This document shows, piece after piece, positions 22,693 to 36,260 of a DNA stretch of 63,172 nucleotides. Under the pieces are notes generated by a model that ran no database searches, had not been told where the DNA came from, and saw nothing but the letters and a program-made list of their open reading frames with translations. Numbering within the stretch: the first letter of the stretch is position 1; each line of letters begins with the position of its first letter. Source of the DNA: Xenoacremonium recifei. Taxonomy: Eukaryota; Ascomycota; Sordariomycetes; Hypocreales; Nectriaceae. Location of the stretch: the NCBI GenBank assembly GCA_012184525.1, contig WOFQ01000091.1:1-63172 (forward strand). Direction: 5' to 3'. The translations under genes were made by a program, and so were the position numbers.

Positions 22693-23768
22693 TTAACGAG
22701 AACCAAATTCGAGATATCCAAAATTGAAGGCTTGATCGCTGCCGTCCTCTTGATGAACAGAGTCGTCCTCGTTATCATCACTTGACTCATCTCCGTCGTT
22801 TCCATCAGTGGACTCATCCGAGTCGTTATACGAGCCATCGTAAGCAATAGCGGTTGGAGTCGAAAAAGAGTCGACTGAAGTTACCCTAGATACCGTTGTG
22901 GTTGCAGGAGTAGCAGTAGTCGAAGGTCCGATGTCAGAGACAGATTCAGTGCCAGAGCCAGATGCGTTGCAGGTGCCGATTTCCTCGGGCTCACTTCCGT
23001 CAGTCACACCCTCGTAGGCGAGGCACTCAGAATCGACATTGGTGATAGTCATCCCTGAGATACTTGCAGTGTCACCCATGTTAGTGTTGATGCCAACAAG
23101 GACATCGCCGTCACTGGCTGAGCCGCCGGAGATCCGAACGTGACGATCAGGCATGTCGTCACAATTGCCGCAGCTGCGGTACAACTTGCCGAAATCCGAG
23201 ACAGTGAAGTCATTAATGACAACAGTGCCACCACCATTGTGCTGAACCACCTTGTCTTCGGCGCCAACGGCACCACCGCCGTTAATAGTAGTAGTTTCAC
23301 TAGACTCTTGTTTCTTGATGCTAAAGGCATCCTCGCAGACAGCCTCCCACCAAACATTGGTGATAGTGCATCCACCGTTGCAATGAACACCCTCAACCTG
23401 GTTAGGACCTATTCGAATTTGCTTTTAGCTTTTACGAACTCAGATACCACAGAGTACGTACCAATAATTACGTTAGACAGAGAAGCGCCTGGCTCCAAGA
23501 TGAAGACGGCGTCGGAATCTCCACCTTCTTCCTGACCAGTGCAAGACACACCACGGTCAAACATATAGTTGCCCCCATCAAACGACTCGCCAGCGGCAAT
23601 GGTCATGGGCGCATCAAGTATGCTACTGCCGGACGCCTCAGGCTGAGAACGCTTAGCAAACGTGGCCAAATTGGGTTGCGAGGCACTGGTAATCTGAGGT
23701 CGGGCAGGGATGGCATGAACAACAGTGCCAATGACCATAGAGACTGTCACAGCCACTCGGTACTGCAT
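22693..23768 (-). CDS. Secreted pectate lyase, polysaccharide lyase family 3
   Basis: Exons 23768-23462 and 23408-22693; 1023 nt, 340 aa. The acceptor is GAATAG at 23409, which gives NVIIGPNQVEGVHCNGGC; the alternative acceptor 11 nt downstream would break the frame. The N-terminus is a signal peptide (MQYRVAVTVSMVIGTVVHA), followed by a Kex2-like KR in FAKRSQPEA. The beta-helix core has VWWEAVCEDAFSIK, VVQHNGGGTVVINDF, YRSCGNC and INTNMGDTASI, all PL3 signatures. It cleaves de-esterified pectin outside the cell by Ca-dependent beta-elimination. A Ser/Thr-rich linker and a very acidic C-terminal tail (DESTDGNDGDESSDDNEDD region) extend beyond the usual catalytic domain. Confidence 0.9.
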
Positions 23769-26700
23769 ACTGTCGTTCGTTGACGAGATACCGTCTTTTA
23801 TATATTGCAAAGAGTGGAAAGGAGATGTTAAATTGGACTGACGAGCGAAATTGAGGCAACTAAAAGAGGGACCAAGCACAGCTTGGCAGGAAGCTTAAGC
23901 GGAATGGTTTCTAGAGAGACTGAAAGAGTGCTCAAAGACATACGGAGCAAGAACGGATGACTCTGGATGAAAGGGCGACGAGCCTTTATAGACATATAAG
24001 AACCCATTGTGTCTGTGACGAATTTGTGTAAGATTTCTAGTATGAATGCATTAAGAACCTGAAACGACCCGCTCTCCAAGACGGATTAATTCCTAATTGA
24101 CACAAACATCAATGTTTACGACAGTAGCGCAAGATACCACCTATCAAACAGGGGCTTTTGTCCTTGAGTGGCTGTGAAATCCACTCAAACTAAAACCGAC
24201 CCTTCTTGGCAACCCTTAAAATCTCCCGATACCGAAACATAATCCCGGTCCATTAAAGGCTTATTGCCCCATAAAGCGCAAAGCTAGATTCGAAGTTATG
24301 ATCAAGGTTGAAAGTATGGTTATACGTATCTGTTTTATGAATGCAACAAGATGGAAAACGTTTGATTGTGAAGGAAAGGTTGAACTAAAGACTTTTCCAA
24401 CTTACATGATCTCGGTGGATCTAGTCAAACGATTTACTTTCAAGGAGGCCGACTAATCTAGTTGGGCCTAGCAAACAAGAGCAAGGGTTTTCCGTAGGTT
24501 CTCCTTTCCTTTCATCTCAATAAAAAGCTCCTCCGGAAACATCGAGTGTGCGAAAGCAACACATCCCCCAGCATCAGTGAGAATTCCAACGTTCGTGCCC
24601 CTCAAAGTCCACGCCCTTAACCACTTGGTGAATCTAAATTCAGCGACACGAGCTGTCTATGTTCTGTTACCCGCCTACCCCATGGCTTTAACGTCATATG
24701 GTACATACGAACGCTCGCTATGTCGTTATTTATAATAGAGGCTTTTTGGTGTGTTACAAGCCCGATATCAAAACTACAGCAGACGGAGGCAGAACACCAT
24801 TTATCTCCTAGACTTCTCTCTCAGGGTTTAGTTAAGAAAAGTAATCAGCCTCGCGCTGCCAGCGCTTCCCTTAATGTAAGCATTGGTTCTATTTAATTTA
24901 AGCTGGTTCGCTCATCTCGCACCTGATTTATCATCTCTACACGGATGAACAAGCCATGCATACCCCTTCTGCAAACCCGTTCTCTTTCTTTTTGATAGCT
25001 TGTTTTTCATGTTTCACTGCGATGCAGATCCTGACATGGTTAATATTGGGCAGCCAATCTGTCCAAAGAGCCTAGCCTTAGACTCTTATATGACTGTTCG
25101 GTAAATATAGTGCGCCTTAGGAGTCAGGTCTGAAGATATCTTAGGGTTCTCTGACGGGAAATAACTCTCGCCATAAATCAACTACCTCCGGCTATGTTGA
25201 AGATATGTTGTTACATGAGGGGAGGGAATTCGTATTGCAACTTGAATGCCGTAAGCGTAATTATTTCCTAACTGAGTGGATGAGTAAGATAGTCAGTGGC
25301 CAATCGAAAGATTTAGGATTTCTATACGCCTTCTTATCTCCTGATCAACATGTAGTGAGAGGTTATTTAAATACGTCAGTAATTCCTTTTATGCAGTTTT
25401 AAAATCTCGTTCTAGCACTAATAGCGAAGAAACTCTGCCAATTCGTTGTTTTAGCAAAGCAAGACTATACCTCCTTTTGCCTAGTTCTTATTCAGCGAAA
25501 CGTCATCTAACTTATAATAGCTCTAAGTGCTGTATCGATGCGACACCCTTAACCTGTTTTAGGGGTCTAAGCGAGAAAAACATAGTAAAGTTCTTTGGCC
25601 AAGTCTACGAATTTGCAGAGTTTCTTGAGTAGGTGAACTAGAGACACGGATGGCATTCCAATTGAGGATCACTTTCCACTCTGTATGGTGGGCCGATTGC
25701 TATTACAGAAAGGAGGTCCGTCATCGTCATCGGTTTCAAGAAAACAAGCTTTCTATTAGTTCATCAGATCCGTCATACTTGCATTCATGTTTCTGGCACG
25801 TAGTGGATTGTTTCGGCCCGAACTAGCCGAGGGCGCTTCTAAGACAAACGTTAACTCTTTTTTTTCAGCAACCAAACCAGCAGCCGCAGAGCAAATGTGG
25901 TCAATCGGCAAATTCATAGGTAGAAGCCCTGGGACTCAGTAATGTGTTAAAACACGATGGGCGAGGCTATCTTCTCTCCTTAATTTCATAGGCCTTAAGG
26001 CTCTGCTGATGCTATAAAAGCTCACTGGTCTAATTTTCGTCCAGCAGAAAGTCGACGATTTTGTCGAAATGTCCTGATTTTCAGAAGAAATAAAAGATAA
26101 AATGACAGTTAGAAGAATGGAGTAGAGACACATCAAAGACGGTAATTGGGTGTTTTCGTGGTATTCAAACACTATTGATCTCATCCAACTCAGCCTACAG
26201 TATGTACCATGTGCTGGCTGGGGTGAGTTACGTGAGTGTTGTCAAGCCGGCGTGAGTCATATTCTGTCCCAGGTTCTCTTACAATTTTGCCCAAAGCCGC
26301 TGCCATATTAAAATGGTATCGATAGATAAGGAGGGCTGGCCAAAGGGGATGGCTGGGTTCGGAGGTATCGACAAGAATTCCTGCCTCACACACAGAGCCC
26401 AAGTCGGATTTCCGTCCCAATAGTTGACCCACAGTGTTGGTGCGGTTTCATAAGGATCAACCCGTACTCGAAACCTAATATGTCATAGAATTGATCCCGA
26501 GGTCGGCGAGTCCCGTATGTGCCGCATTCCTATCGACGCCGAGAAATCGGGCCGTCGGAAATCTAAAAACGAATCGCAGGAATATCCTAGTGCCTCAACA
26601 GTAGTGAATCTGTACCTTTCGAAGTCACTGGTCAGACTTCAGATTTATGATGATAGCCATGAGGCAATGGCTAATGCTTCATAGGGGTATTGCCTACGTC

Positions 26701-26890
26701 ATGAAAAACTTTACATCATCTCAGTGTCTTCTTTTCGCAGGCTTTGCACTAATAACTTTCATATTTCAAGCTTTAGATTCATCTAAGCCGTCTGAACTTT
26801 AAAAAAAAAGGTCTCATCCATATTCAACACGAATATTGCCTTATCTTCGTGCGAGCCCTCAAACCATCACTTCGACACACCATTGTCGAA
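23769..26890. other. Long intergenic region, no supported gene
   Basis: About 3.1 kb. The first 300 bp serve as the pectate lyase promoter. Open frames up to about 80 codons (for example 25205-25402 and 26190-26432) show no domain, codon or splice support. AT content is moderate and I see no transposase or RNA gene. The stretch before 26891 is the promoter of the NRPS-like gene. Confidence 0.4.
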
Positions 26891-29800
26891 ATGATAGAAA
26901 TTGGTCCAAATCTTGTCCAACTCTACAATCTCCCGCCTAGTGAGGTTACAAATAATGCTGAATTTCGACAATGGGCATCCTATACTGGCATTGACAGCAC
27001 TGTTCTTCTGTCTCAAATTCCAATACTCGCTACTCCCCCCCACAGACCGTTGCACCTCTTTTACACGCTATTGACCCATCGGGCATCAGAGGACATCGAG
27101 TCTTGGCCACCGGGAGATCTCGTTTATCATTACGCTCGCTTAGTTCAGACTCTTCCTCGAAGTCCCCCCTCGATCGTCGAAAACGACATATCGCTATTGT
27201 CCCGCCGTACCGAAGCTCTCATCAAAAACTCGTATACATCCATCTCCCAATTCATCAGGTCCGATTCCCAACGCGCACTATGCACGGATCAAAAGAATCG
27301 CTACATCAGCTATCGTAAACTCAACGATTTGATTCAACGATTTGTTCTTCCACAACCGACATCGAGCAGGACGAAACCTCTGGTTATCATCGCGCTCCCA
27401 AGCGGGCCTCTTTTAACTGCGATATGCGTCGCCGTAGCCGAATATTACACTGCAACGACGCTCTCTCCGGATAGTCTTCTAAGCCTAGAATGTCCTCACG
27501 CCATTTTGACTCAGGCGTCCTTTGTTTTGACTACATCAGAGTACTTCGAATCGTTTGTAAATGCAAACTCTTGGATTGCACAGCATGGTATCCAGGCTCT
27601 AGTTGTGGAGTGGGCAGAATCCGGGGAAATCATCATTATAGACGACTCAGGGCATGATTTGTTGTCCAGATCATATGAGAGGCCAAGACCTAACCGCCCA
27701 GATGACGTTGCGTTTCTGGCCCTGGTCGACAAGCCAGGTACTTCAGCCGACGTCGTGTCAATTACATCCCATGGAATCATCACGTCGGCTTTTAATACCA
27801 TATATGCCTGGAATCTCAATGAAAATGATATTTGCGTCAATATGACAGACATCTACTATAGGTAGGTCTGCCAGTCAACCAAGATTCAGACCGCTCAGCT
27901 TACCTACTACGATACAGTAGAGATATTCTCACTGGTCTATTCGCGACAATTCTGTCTGGGGGGTCTTTTATATGTACTGGCACCAATCCTGGAAGATTTT
28001 CGAACGTCTTGAATGAATACGAACCTACATGGTTCTTCGCAACTAACCTGATACATCGACGAATCCTAGCAGAAGCACCGGCAAATTGTGGCAGTCTTGT
28101 CAAGCCAAAGATTCGGTTCGTGTGGTCTATTGACGCCACGTTACCCTATTTTCTCGCGTGCTTGTTACGAGAAACTTTTCATTGTCAAGTCGCTCTCGGA
28201 ACATCGCTAGAAAGGTCGGCATCCTACTGTTTTTGATACTACGTATGCGCTGACGGCAATCAAAGCTACCCTTTTCAAGAAAGGAACAATATTTGCAATG
28301 ATTTTCTCTACCAGAACAGAAGAAGTCTGCATGTAGTCAAGTACTCGGATCCAGCTTGCCTGTCCTGGCGTAATAAGCAAACGGAATACTCGACAGGTTC
28401 AACATTGAATGCGGCTAGGACGGGCTGCAGTCATCTGACTTTGAGTTCCAGTGAACTTACTACTGCCACGACTTCCCGGATTGATTTCTTGAGCGACGAA
28501 GCATACATGGAAGTCATGACTTCGAATAGTGGTAACATGACGAACCGAGTTAGGGAGCAAGTCTTGCTTTTAACAGTCGAGTCTACCATTACGAAGTTAT
28601 GCCAATCACCAGAGACGGATCTATTTGAAAGGGTTAATCAAGTCCTTGCATTTACGATAAATCAAGGATCTGAACGGGAGGTTATCGGTATGGTTCTAGT
28701 CCCTGCACCCCGTGCCACACGCCCTGATCTACATGCTTTACACATGGCTCTTCAGTCCACTACACTAAATCGAAGCGAATGGCCCGGCCTCATCATATAT
28801 GCAGACAGCATATCCCCAATGCATTATGATAACTTGCGTCGCATCCTTTCCGAGAGGTGCCGCTTGCCAATTCTGACAGAGAAAACACCATATATAAACA
28901 GGCACTGGGAAATCAGAGGTGCCACACCGACAACGGCATTCGCTACAAATATCGATCTGTGGCTCTGCAAGATAGAGCCGCATATTTTCCGCGCCGCATT
29001 CGAGTCCATCTTACCAAATCATATGCGGGTACACTGCAAATTCGATTTACGCGAAGGCACTTATGAAGCCTTCGTGGCGCCGAAGTCTCCAGGCTATGGG
29101 AGGTTGAGCCATGGCCAGGCCAGGCACCTTTCAGATCTTTTCATGTTAACTACTCATGACTATATGAAGCCTCGCAAACTTCATTTACTATCTTCTAAGT
29201 TTCCTGAGGATGAAAACGGATACTTCGATGAAACACAATTCACCAGACAACTGCTGGATTTGGATGAGATACCAACGGAAGACCCAGTCGTACCAACGAA
29301 ACATCAAGTTATCGAAGCCTTTGCCGGAACTCTCGATCTAAATTCCCATGCGATTCCACACGATAAGAACTTTTTTCAACTTGGAGGCGATGCGAGCAAG
29401 GCCGAGAAGCTTCTATCTACTCTCAGAGCAGTATTTAGGGTTGAAATTCCCCTGAGTCTTATGGCCGGAGAAGCAAGCATAGACTCCGTCACTGTTGGCA
29501 TTGAAGCCCTGCAGAGACAAGCAGCAAGTGATGACATGATGGAAGGCTGTTCCAAACTTTATAGCTCTACCAATCCGCTCTTGCTAGCTCTGCAGTTATT
29601 CCCATTGCTTGTCTTCTACCCCATGCGACGGTCTCTGCAATGGACCATGAATCTCTATATCCTGAGTCGAACCCGATTTTGGGAGAACAACGAGGGCCTA
29701 TTCGGTCGTTTATTCAATGTTGTGCTGGCAAATGTTGCTGGATGGGCTGTCGTCCAAGTTGTGTTCCCTATAATCGGCATTTTCATGAAATGGACCATCA

Positions 29801-32337
29801 TGGGGCGCTATCGAGAGGGTATCTATCCGATGTGGGGGCCTTATCATACCAGATGGTGGCTCGTTCAAAAAATTACATCGCTCTCGGGGTTGGGGTTTTT
29901 TGACCTGAGTGATTTCACAAGAAATTACTATCATCGTATGATGGGTGCTAAGATTGGAAGAAATGCCAAACTTGCTGGCGTCGAACTTGGAGAGTGGGAC
30001 CTACTGAATATTCAAGACAACGTCAAGCTGACGAGTTGTGTGTGTCGGCCATTCGCCGCTGAAGGCAATACCTCCATCTACCTTGGACCCATCACTATTG
30101 GAGAGAATTCTTCGGTCGCGGTAAACTCTGTGATTGCCCCAAACACGGAGATGCCTCCGTATTCACATATCAATGCCAACTCTTCAAGTTGGGATTCCTC
30201 GAGCTGGGATCATCTGCATGCGGCACCAGCTGTGTCCACACACGATTGTTTCAGGCGCCGCAGGGTTCGAGATTGGTCCATCACTATCCTTCTAACCGGG
30301 CCGATCTGGTTGAGCACCTACTTCTGCTCAATGCTTCCTTGGCTTGGCGCTCTTTCGTGTATGATGTACCTCAAGCCGAAGCAGAGCGATACACCGCTGC
30401 GCATCATCTTGAACTGGTATCAGGGCAGTCCGCAAGTAGCCATCAATTACCTTGCTGTCATGTTCAGAGTGTTTTTTACGCCTCTTATTCTCTTGGGCCT
30501 GGCTACTGGCACCAGAACGCTGTTCAACCTCCTGTTCACAGGTACGCGCGATGATGAAGGAAAGCTTAAAGGTCATCTCGCGGACTGGCGGGAAAGCTTG
30601 ACCAAGATCATTTTCCCCGACGCCCAATTTTTGGAAATCAACGATCTGATCGGACAAAACCATAAGGCTAGATCGTCGGTGCTGCGAGGTCTTGGTGCGA
30701 AGGTTGGCAAGCACGTGTGCTGGCCACAGGAGGGGCCATACATTGGCGACTACCACTTGTTGGAAATTGGGAGCAATGTGACATTTGGATTCAACTGCTC
30801 TTTGATTACTTCCGACAACCTTGGGTCACAAAGAATTATCATTCATGACGGAGCAACGGTTTCTGACCAAGTCTGTGTTATGCCAGGAGTTGAGCTTGGC
30901 GAGGGCAGCACACTCGATTTTGGAGCTGCCACGCGCCGAGGGATGCAATATCCGAGCTATTCTCTGCTCGTCGGGTGTAGAGATGGCGACGCAGTTCCTG
31001 TACGCCCAACCTCAAGCGAGATTCTCGGGGGCCAGGGTGCTCGAAACGCCAGTAATATTGATGACACCCGGAACTCTGATGAGACCATCCTGAACAGGGA
31101 TAATACACTTCGTGTGCAACACCACTCTATAGCTCCATGGTCGGGCTTCTATCCTTCAAGTATATGCGATAAAGGCGACAGTATCCGCAACGTACCCTCG
31201 AGGTGGCCATTTCATCTCGCCTTTTATGATAAGCGAGCCAACTACTACGTCCTTTCCCCAATGGCCATCTTAACATTCTCTGCGTTCATGACTTTCCTGA
31301 CTTCATTTTTCTGGAATGTGCCTCCATTGACGAGCATACAACTTGCTTCTCGGATATTCTACGAATGCTTTCGAGCGGAAGAAAGTTTCGTTGACCCACT
31401 GGTCTTATACGCACTTACTACAAGCATGATGTCTATATTAATTACGGCGTTCACGGTCACTGCTCTTGGTGTCTACACCGGGGCTAAATGGCTCCTTGTC
31501 GGACGCTTTAAAGAAGGGGTATATGATTGGGTCGATTCATCTTATTGTCAACGGTTCCAAATTCTCAACACTGTTGAGAAGCTCATCCGACGATGTTTCA
31601 TGAAGAGAGGCATTCTAAGTCTCCTGACAGGTACACATTGGCTAGTATGGTATTATCGTGCCCTTGGGGCAAAAATTGGAGACCACTGTGCCATCTATGC
31701 CAACGGAAACCCCAGTCATATGATTACCGAGCCAGATCTGATCCAAATTGGAGACCGAGTATCAATCGATGACGTGGGAATTATTTCGCACACCGATATT
31801 CGAGGCAGGATAGAGCTGGCTAGGATCAACATCGGCGACCGCTGTGTACTTCGCTCTGGAAGCGTTATTATGAGCGGGGCAGTCATGAAGAATGACAGCG
31901 TGCTTCTGGAGAACACTTTGGTAATGCCTCAGATGATCATTAGAGAGAAGTGGACAATGCAACGCCGGCCAGCTGAGAGGTTTTACGGTCAACGAGTTCG
32001 AAAGTCTCAAGCAGCAAGGAATATGGAAAGCTCGGACACTTATAACGCTGTCTGGGTACGAATAATTCCTGAGAAAGGAAACGAAATTCATGGAGTGGCC
32101 GCCGTTTCTTGTGTCCAAACGAGTGTTAACGTCTGCTTCGAGCCATCAGCCAGCGATCTGCTCCGTCAAGGCGCATTAGCCTCATGTTGTCGGATTGGCT
32201 TGAGGACCGCTCACCTTTATCTGTTTGTGGTTAGGGTGAAAGAGTTGAAAAATATGCTCGACAAAAGACGAGAAAACCCAGACACTGACAAAAGGGACAC
32301 GCTCTGGGTTCAGTTCGGGGTTGTTTTGGTAGATTAA
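26891..32337 (+). CDS. NRPS-like protein: degenerate adenylation domain, carrier, membrane/hexapeptide-repeat modules
   Basis: ATG 26891; intron 27862-27917; then one frame to 32337, broken only by TGA at 28234-28236. Total 5391 nt (about 1796 aa). Residues 1 to about 600 align by eye with adenylation domains of fungal NRPS-like proteins, but motif A3 (usually TSGTTGxPKG) reads LVDKPGTSADVVSITSHG and the GRxKD-type A8 region is not visible. The region before the carrier (EVIGMVLVPAPRATRPDLHALH, WPGLIIYADSISPMHYD) is diagnostic of the family. The carrier motif is FFQLGGDASKAEKL where GGDS is expected, so the Ser is displaced by one. Three repeats follow, each of membrane helices plus a left-handed hexapeptide domain (about 29930-30150, 30650-30970, 31650-31920), the layout of epsilon-poly-lysine synthetase. 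The TGA may lie in a weak intron (28215-28319 keeps the frame) or mark a pseudogene. Confidence 0.75.
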
Positions 32338-35300
32338 GCAGATCAAAGTCGTGGTCAAAGGACTGGTGTAGCTTTCCTGTCTCAATTTTACAATCCATGA
32401 GTCTCTTGTGCACGATTCAACACAAACCCAAAGACAAATACCACCTAGGCAGCTTATCATGAGAGGTAGAGGCAGATTACTGCTTGATAACCGAACCGGT
32501 AACCAAGGGTCCGTAGCAGAAATTATGGTTGAATTAGCAGTGGTTTACCACCAGTTGCAACGATGCTTTTTCGTGTGTAGTTACTTATACCACGAGGAAA
32601 GCGTTGGTCAGCGACGAATAATAAGCTCTTTGTTTAATGACAGAAGTTGTCCCACCTCGTATCAGGAGGCTCCCACTGATTGATCTGGCTAATAACCGAG
32701 CATAGATTCCTAGAGGTGTGTCAGAAATTTGATACATGATGACCACTTCGCGGGCACCATATTAGCACAGATTGGCCCGAAAGTGTAAATGTCCTCGAGA
32801 TCTTAACTATTATGAAGCGGGGTTCCTTAAACGCTCACTATGGGTAAGCTCTCCTGCCTGGATCTGCAAAGTACATGTCGAAGGTGGGTTTTGCATGGTT
32901 GTCAGCTCTTTAGGACACGGTCCATCTAGATGCGATTACCATTCGTAGCAGATACTCCCAACCATTCCGCAGGTGTGCAAAGGATTCAAGGCGCGACACG
33001 AGGGGGCGAACATCTCAAATAAGGTCGGATTCAGATACGAGAGATGACGGTGAGGGACTTCAGACGGCATCCCACTCGGGTGAGGTCGGTATCGCAATAC
33101 GGCTGCTAGACGTAATGAGATGGGACCAGCGTTCAGCTTCCCATTCCACTAACGAATTACATGGCGCAATCGTTCACTAGATATTAGAGACATTAACCGC
33201 CTCAGGAGAGCCGCCGGTGGGCTGTTTCCCAGACAGGCGCGGCCGAAATATGTAACAGGAGAGCGCCGAGTGAGATAGAATCGATGACATGAGGAACGCA
33301 GAGCGATGCCAAGAAAACCCTTAATCAGTTACAGCGCAAGCCGTGTACAGTATGCTCATTGGCTTCGAGGAGTGCGATTTCTATCTCAATCCCGTCAAGG
33401 TATAGGTGCCGGGTCTGCGAGAGGTCAGACTAGCCCGTTGACATCGTTCTTCAGCCAAATGACCCAAATGATCATGCTGAACCAAAAGTATGAAATGGAT
33501 TACAGCTAATTTGCCGACAGCTGAACGGCGCCAAGTGTGGCCATACCAGTGCGTCCAACATTTGAGGGGCGAAGGCAGCACTGAGGAGTCGCAAGTCATC
33601 GCTAGCCTGCTATTAGGCAAGGAAGAATCACATCACTTGCTGGTAACCACAACTTTCAAGAGTGCGGCTGTAGATGCCAGCAGAATCGCCGTCTATCGCG
33701 TGCGGATTCTTGAACTATACTGGTGTGCGGAGAGATCGAGGGCGCCGACGGTGACGATTTCGCGGCGCATAATTCATCGAATCTCCGAGTGTATAGGAGA
33801 AGGATGACAAAGTGGCCGATATGGTTGCAGATCGTGGGCAAGTTCAGTATGCTCGGGCGCGGACGCTTTAAATAGTCAACGAACAAATTTGCAGACTGCG
33901 AGGGTGGAATCTGCGCCAAAACAAGGACGAGAGCGATGTCCCAACGCCAAACAGCAGCTTCTTGACAGATTTATCCAATCGTGGCAAATAAAACCACGCG
34001 GCAATGGCCGAAGTTATCAGCGTGGACAATATTGTCGTCGAGGTTGTAGTTCGGCCGGCCGGCGAGAATCGTGGGAAAAGAGCAAACTTCAAGTGACTTC
34101 CAAGTGGCGATGGAGCTTCGGGGGATGACGGTGACGAATATTGGCGATGAGGCGGTTCGGGGCCAGCGCGATGGTATATGTACAGCTGTCGTGGCACCGG
34201 GTGCTGCGGCACCGGATGTTTGATGGCATCACGTTTCTGTCCAAAGCGAGGGAGAAGGTTCTGTCGGAGATTCGCGTAGGAATAAGTTTCGATGTCGGCG
34301 GGGACTGGCGCCTGTCTGTTGCCTTCGTCCGCTTTGTCTCGACGTCGGCGTTGCTATTCGGAGTAGCCATCAGTGGCAATGGCTGTTCAGACATCCATTC
34401 CATTGCCAGCGGCCCGCGTCGCAAAGCTCTGCGTCAACCGGCTTGCCCATTGTCGGTCCACTGCTGCACAATGCTGGCGGGGTAAATAATGACCTGCGGT
34501 TCGCGGGTTCGCGTCTGGACGGTGCCCAGTGAGCGGCCAGGGGTACATAAGCATTGCATTCCGAAGTGGTGTCCAAAAACGTGTTCACCGGGCGCGTTGG
34601 GATACAGATGAAGTCTCTGGAATATCGAGCGGCACGGAGGTAGCTGGCGAGAGATCGACGGATGAAGAGCTGAGCCGGAGGCTTGAGGGCGTGTACAGGA
34701 TAAGCAATTGATGTCTGGCTGATGCAGGCAAGAGATGGAAGAGAGGGGAAAGCGTCAGGTATTACAAGGGAATGGACAAAATGGCCTACTCTGGTTACCT
34801 AAGGCTCCCCATTCAGTATAGGGTAGGAGGAGTGGAGAAGCAAATGACTGAAATCCAGAATTCTATGCTGCTAATGGTAGCTGGAAATGCGAAAATGAGG
34901 ATACCGTGCCTGAAGGACAGCTGACAGACTGAAGGGCTTAATTACCCCTATTTACTCCTTTGTTAAAGGGGAACAGCGATGGGAAAGGGGGCTAGTAAAC
35001 TACCTTTCCAAAACAAAATAGCCCAGCACGTCCTTCTGCCCCCAAATGGATCCTCAGGAATTACCCTACAGGACGAAAATAAAACAACAACAACCAAGAT
35101 CCAGAATCGCTAGACACCAAAAAGTCAGACTTTAAATTATGTATGAATGCTCCGGATGTATCTATTTGTGCTGTGTGATATGGACTGTATCTTCTTTGGA
35201 CAGGCCATGTTAAGTTGAATGACATTCTTCCAATTACGGAGGATAACTTTCTTGTTACTTATTACTCGCCAAATAGGCGAGTACGCATAGCTGCATATGC

Positions 35301-36260
35301 ATCAACCGGGGGTTTAAATATGGGTCGGTACGAAGGCCTCAACATCTCCTCCTCCTTGCGACCTGTACTGGGAATCAGCACACCGCTCTCCGCACAACTG
35401 CCCCTCACCATCTCCGATCTTTCCCCGCTCACCACAGACCCATCCATGAGCCCCCACATGGGACTTGCACCTCTCCTACTCGACACACTGGAGCAATGTA
35501 CTGAAACTCCTCTAAGTTACTCCTTCTTTAGTCTCTAACGATCATTGAGTATTGTTGCCATAATTCTACATAGTGAGACCCGCCGAAGACTGCTTGTCGT
35601 TGCAATTTGAAAGCGAATCGTCCAGAGGGAATGAGTCTGAGACAGCCAGTAGATGAGTTAGCCTCTCATGCTAATAGCATCCACCTGCTGTGTCATTCGA
35701 TTGTGTGCTTCATGCTAACTCGATACGTTTATTTGTGATGATGAACTGCTATGCGCCGCGTCTCACCCTTATCATCATCATTTATTTGACCTATGATACC
35801 TAGCTCTCATATATTTTATCTGCAATTGGTGGCTCCGACAGTCTGGATAACACGAAGATAAACTTAAGGAGGAGGGAGATGTAGATTGACGCATCTTTGG
35901 ATCGTATTCCAACCGTGGAACGCAATACCAATACGACTGCTTAAGGTCCAAAAAATCACTAGAAAGAACGCACAGTGATGGATGGGCCCTAAAAGTGTGC
36001 GCTAGGACTAATTCGACTTCGAGTTCTGCGCGACACCCACTAATAAATTTCCCTCATCAAATTAACTCGCACAATTTTGTACCACACTCACAATCTGACT
36101 CCAGCTTCGGCTATTTTCAAAATCAAATCACCATGTTGTAAGACACTTACCTGTCTCTAATACGATACAAAATCTCTGTTCGGCGATCATCTTCACTTTT
36201 GTTCCTTTCCTCTTGTCGTCTTTCGCCCGAAACAGACTGTGTGTTGACTAGCCTCCTAAA
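32338..36260. other. Long gene-free stretch with unassigned open frames
   Basis: About 3.9 kb. From 33300 to 34700 the GC content is higher and open frames of 60-115 codons overlap on both strands, but none has a recognisable domain, a signal peptide or a convincing exon structure. A 107-codon frame at 35215-35538 is likewise unrecognised. This may be a decayed gene or element. The last few hundred bases are the promoter of the CHY-finger gene. Confidence 0.35.

Noticed and set aside
25205..25402. 65-codon open frame in the long intergenic region
   Set aside because: Short, no recognisable feature and no gene context.
35215..35538. 107-codon open frame
   Set aside because: No known domain; Ser/Pro/Leu composition could be chance; no introns or partner to support it.
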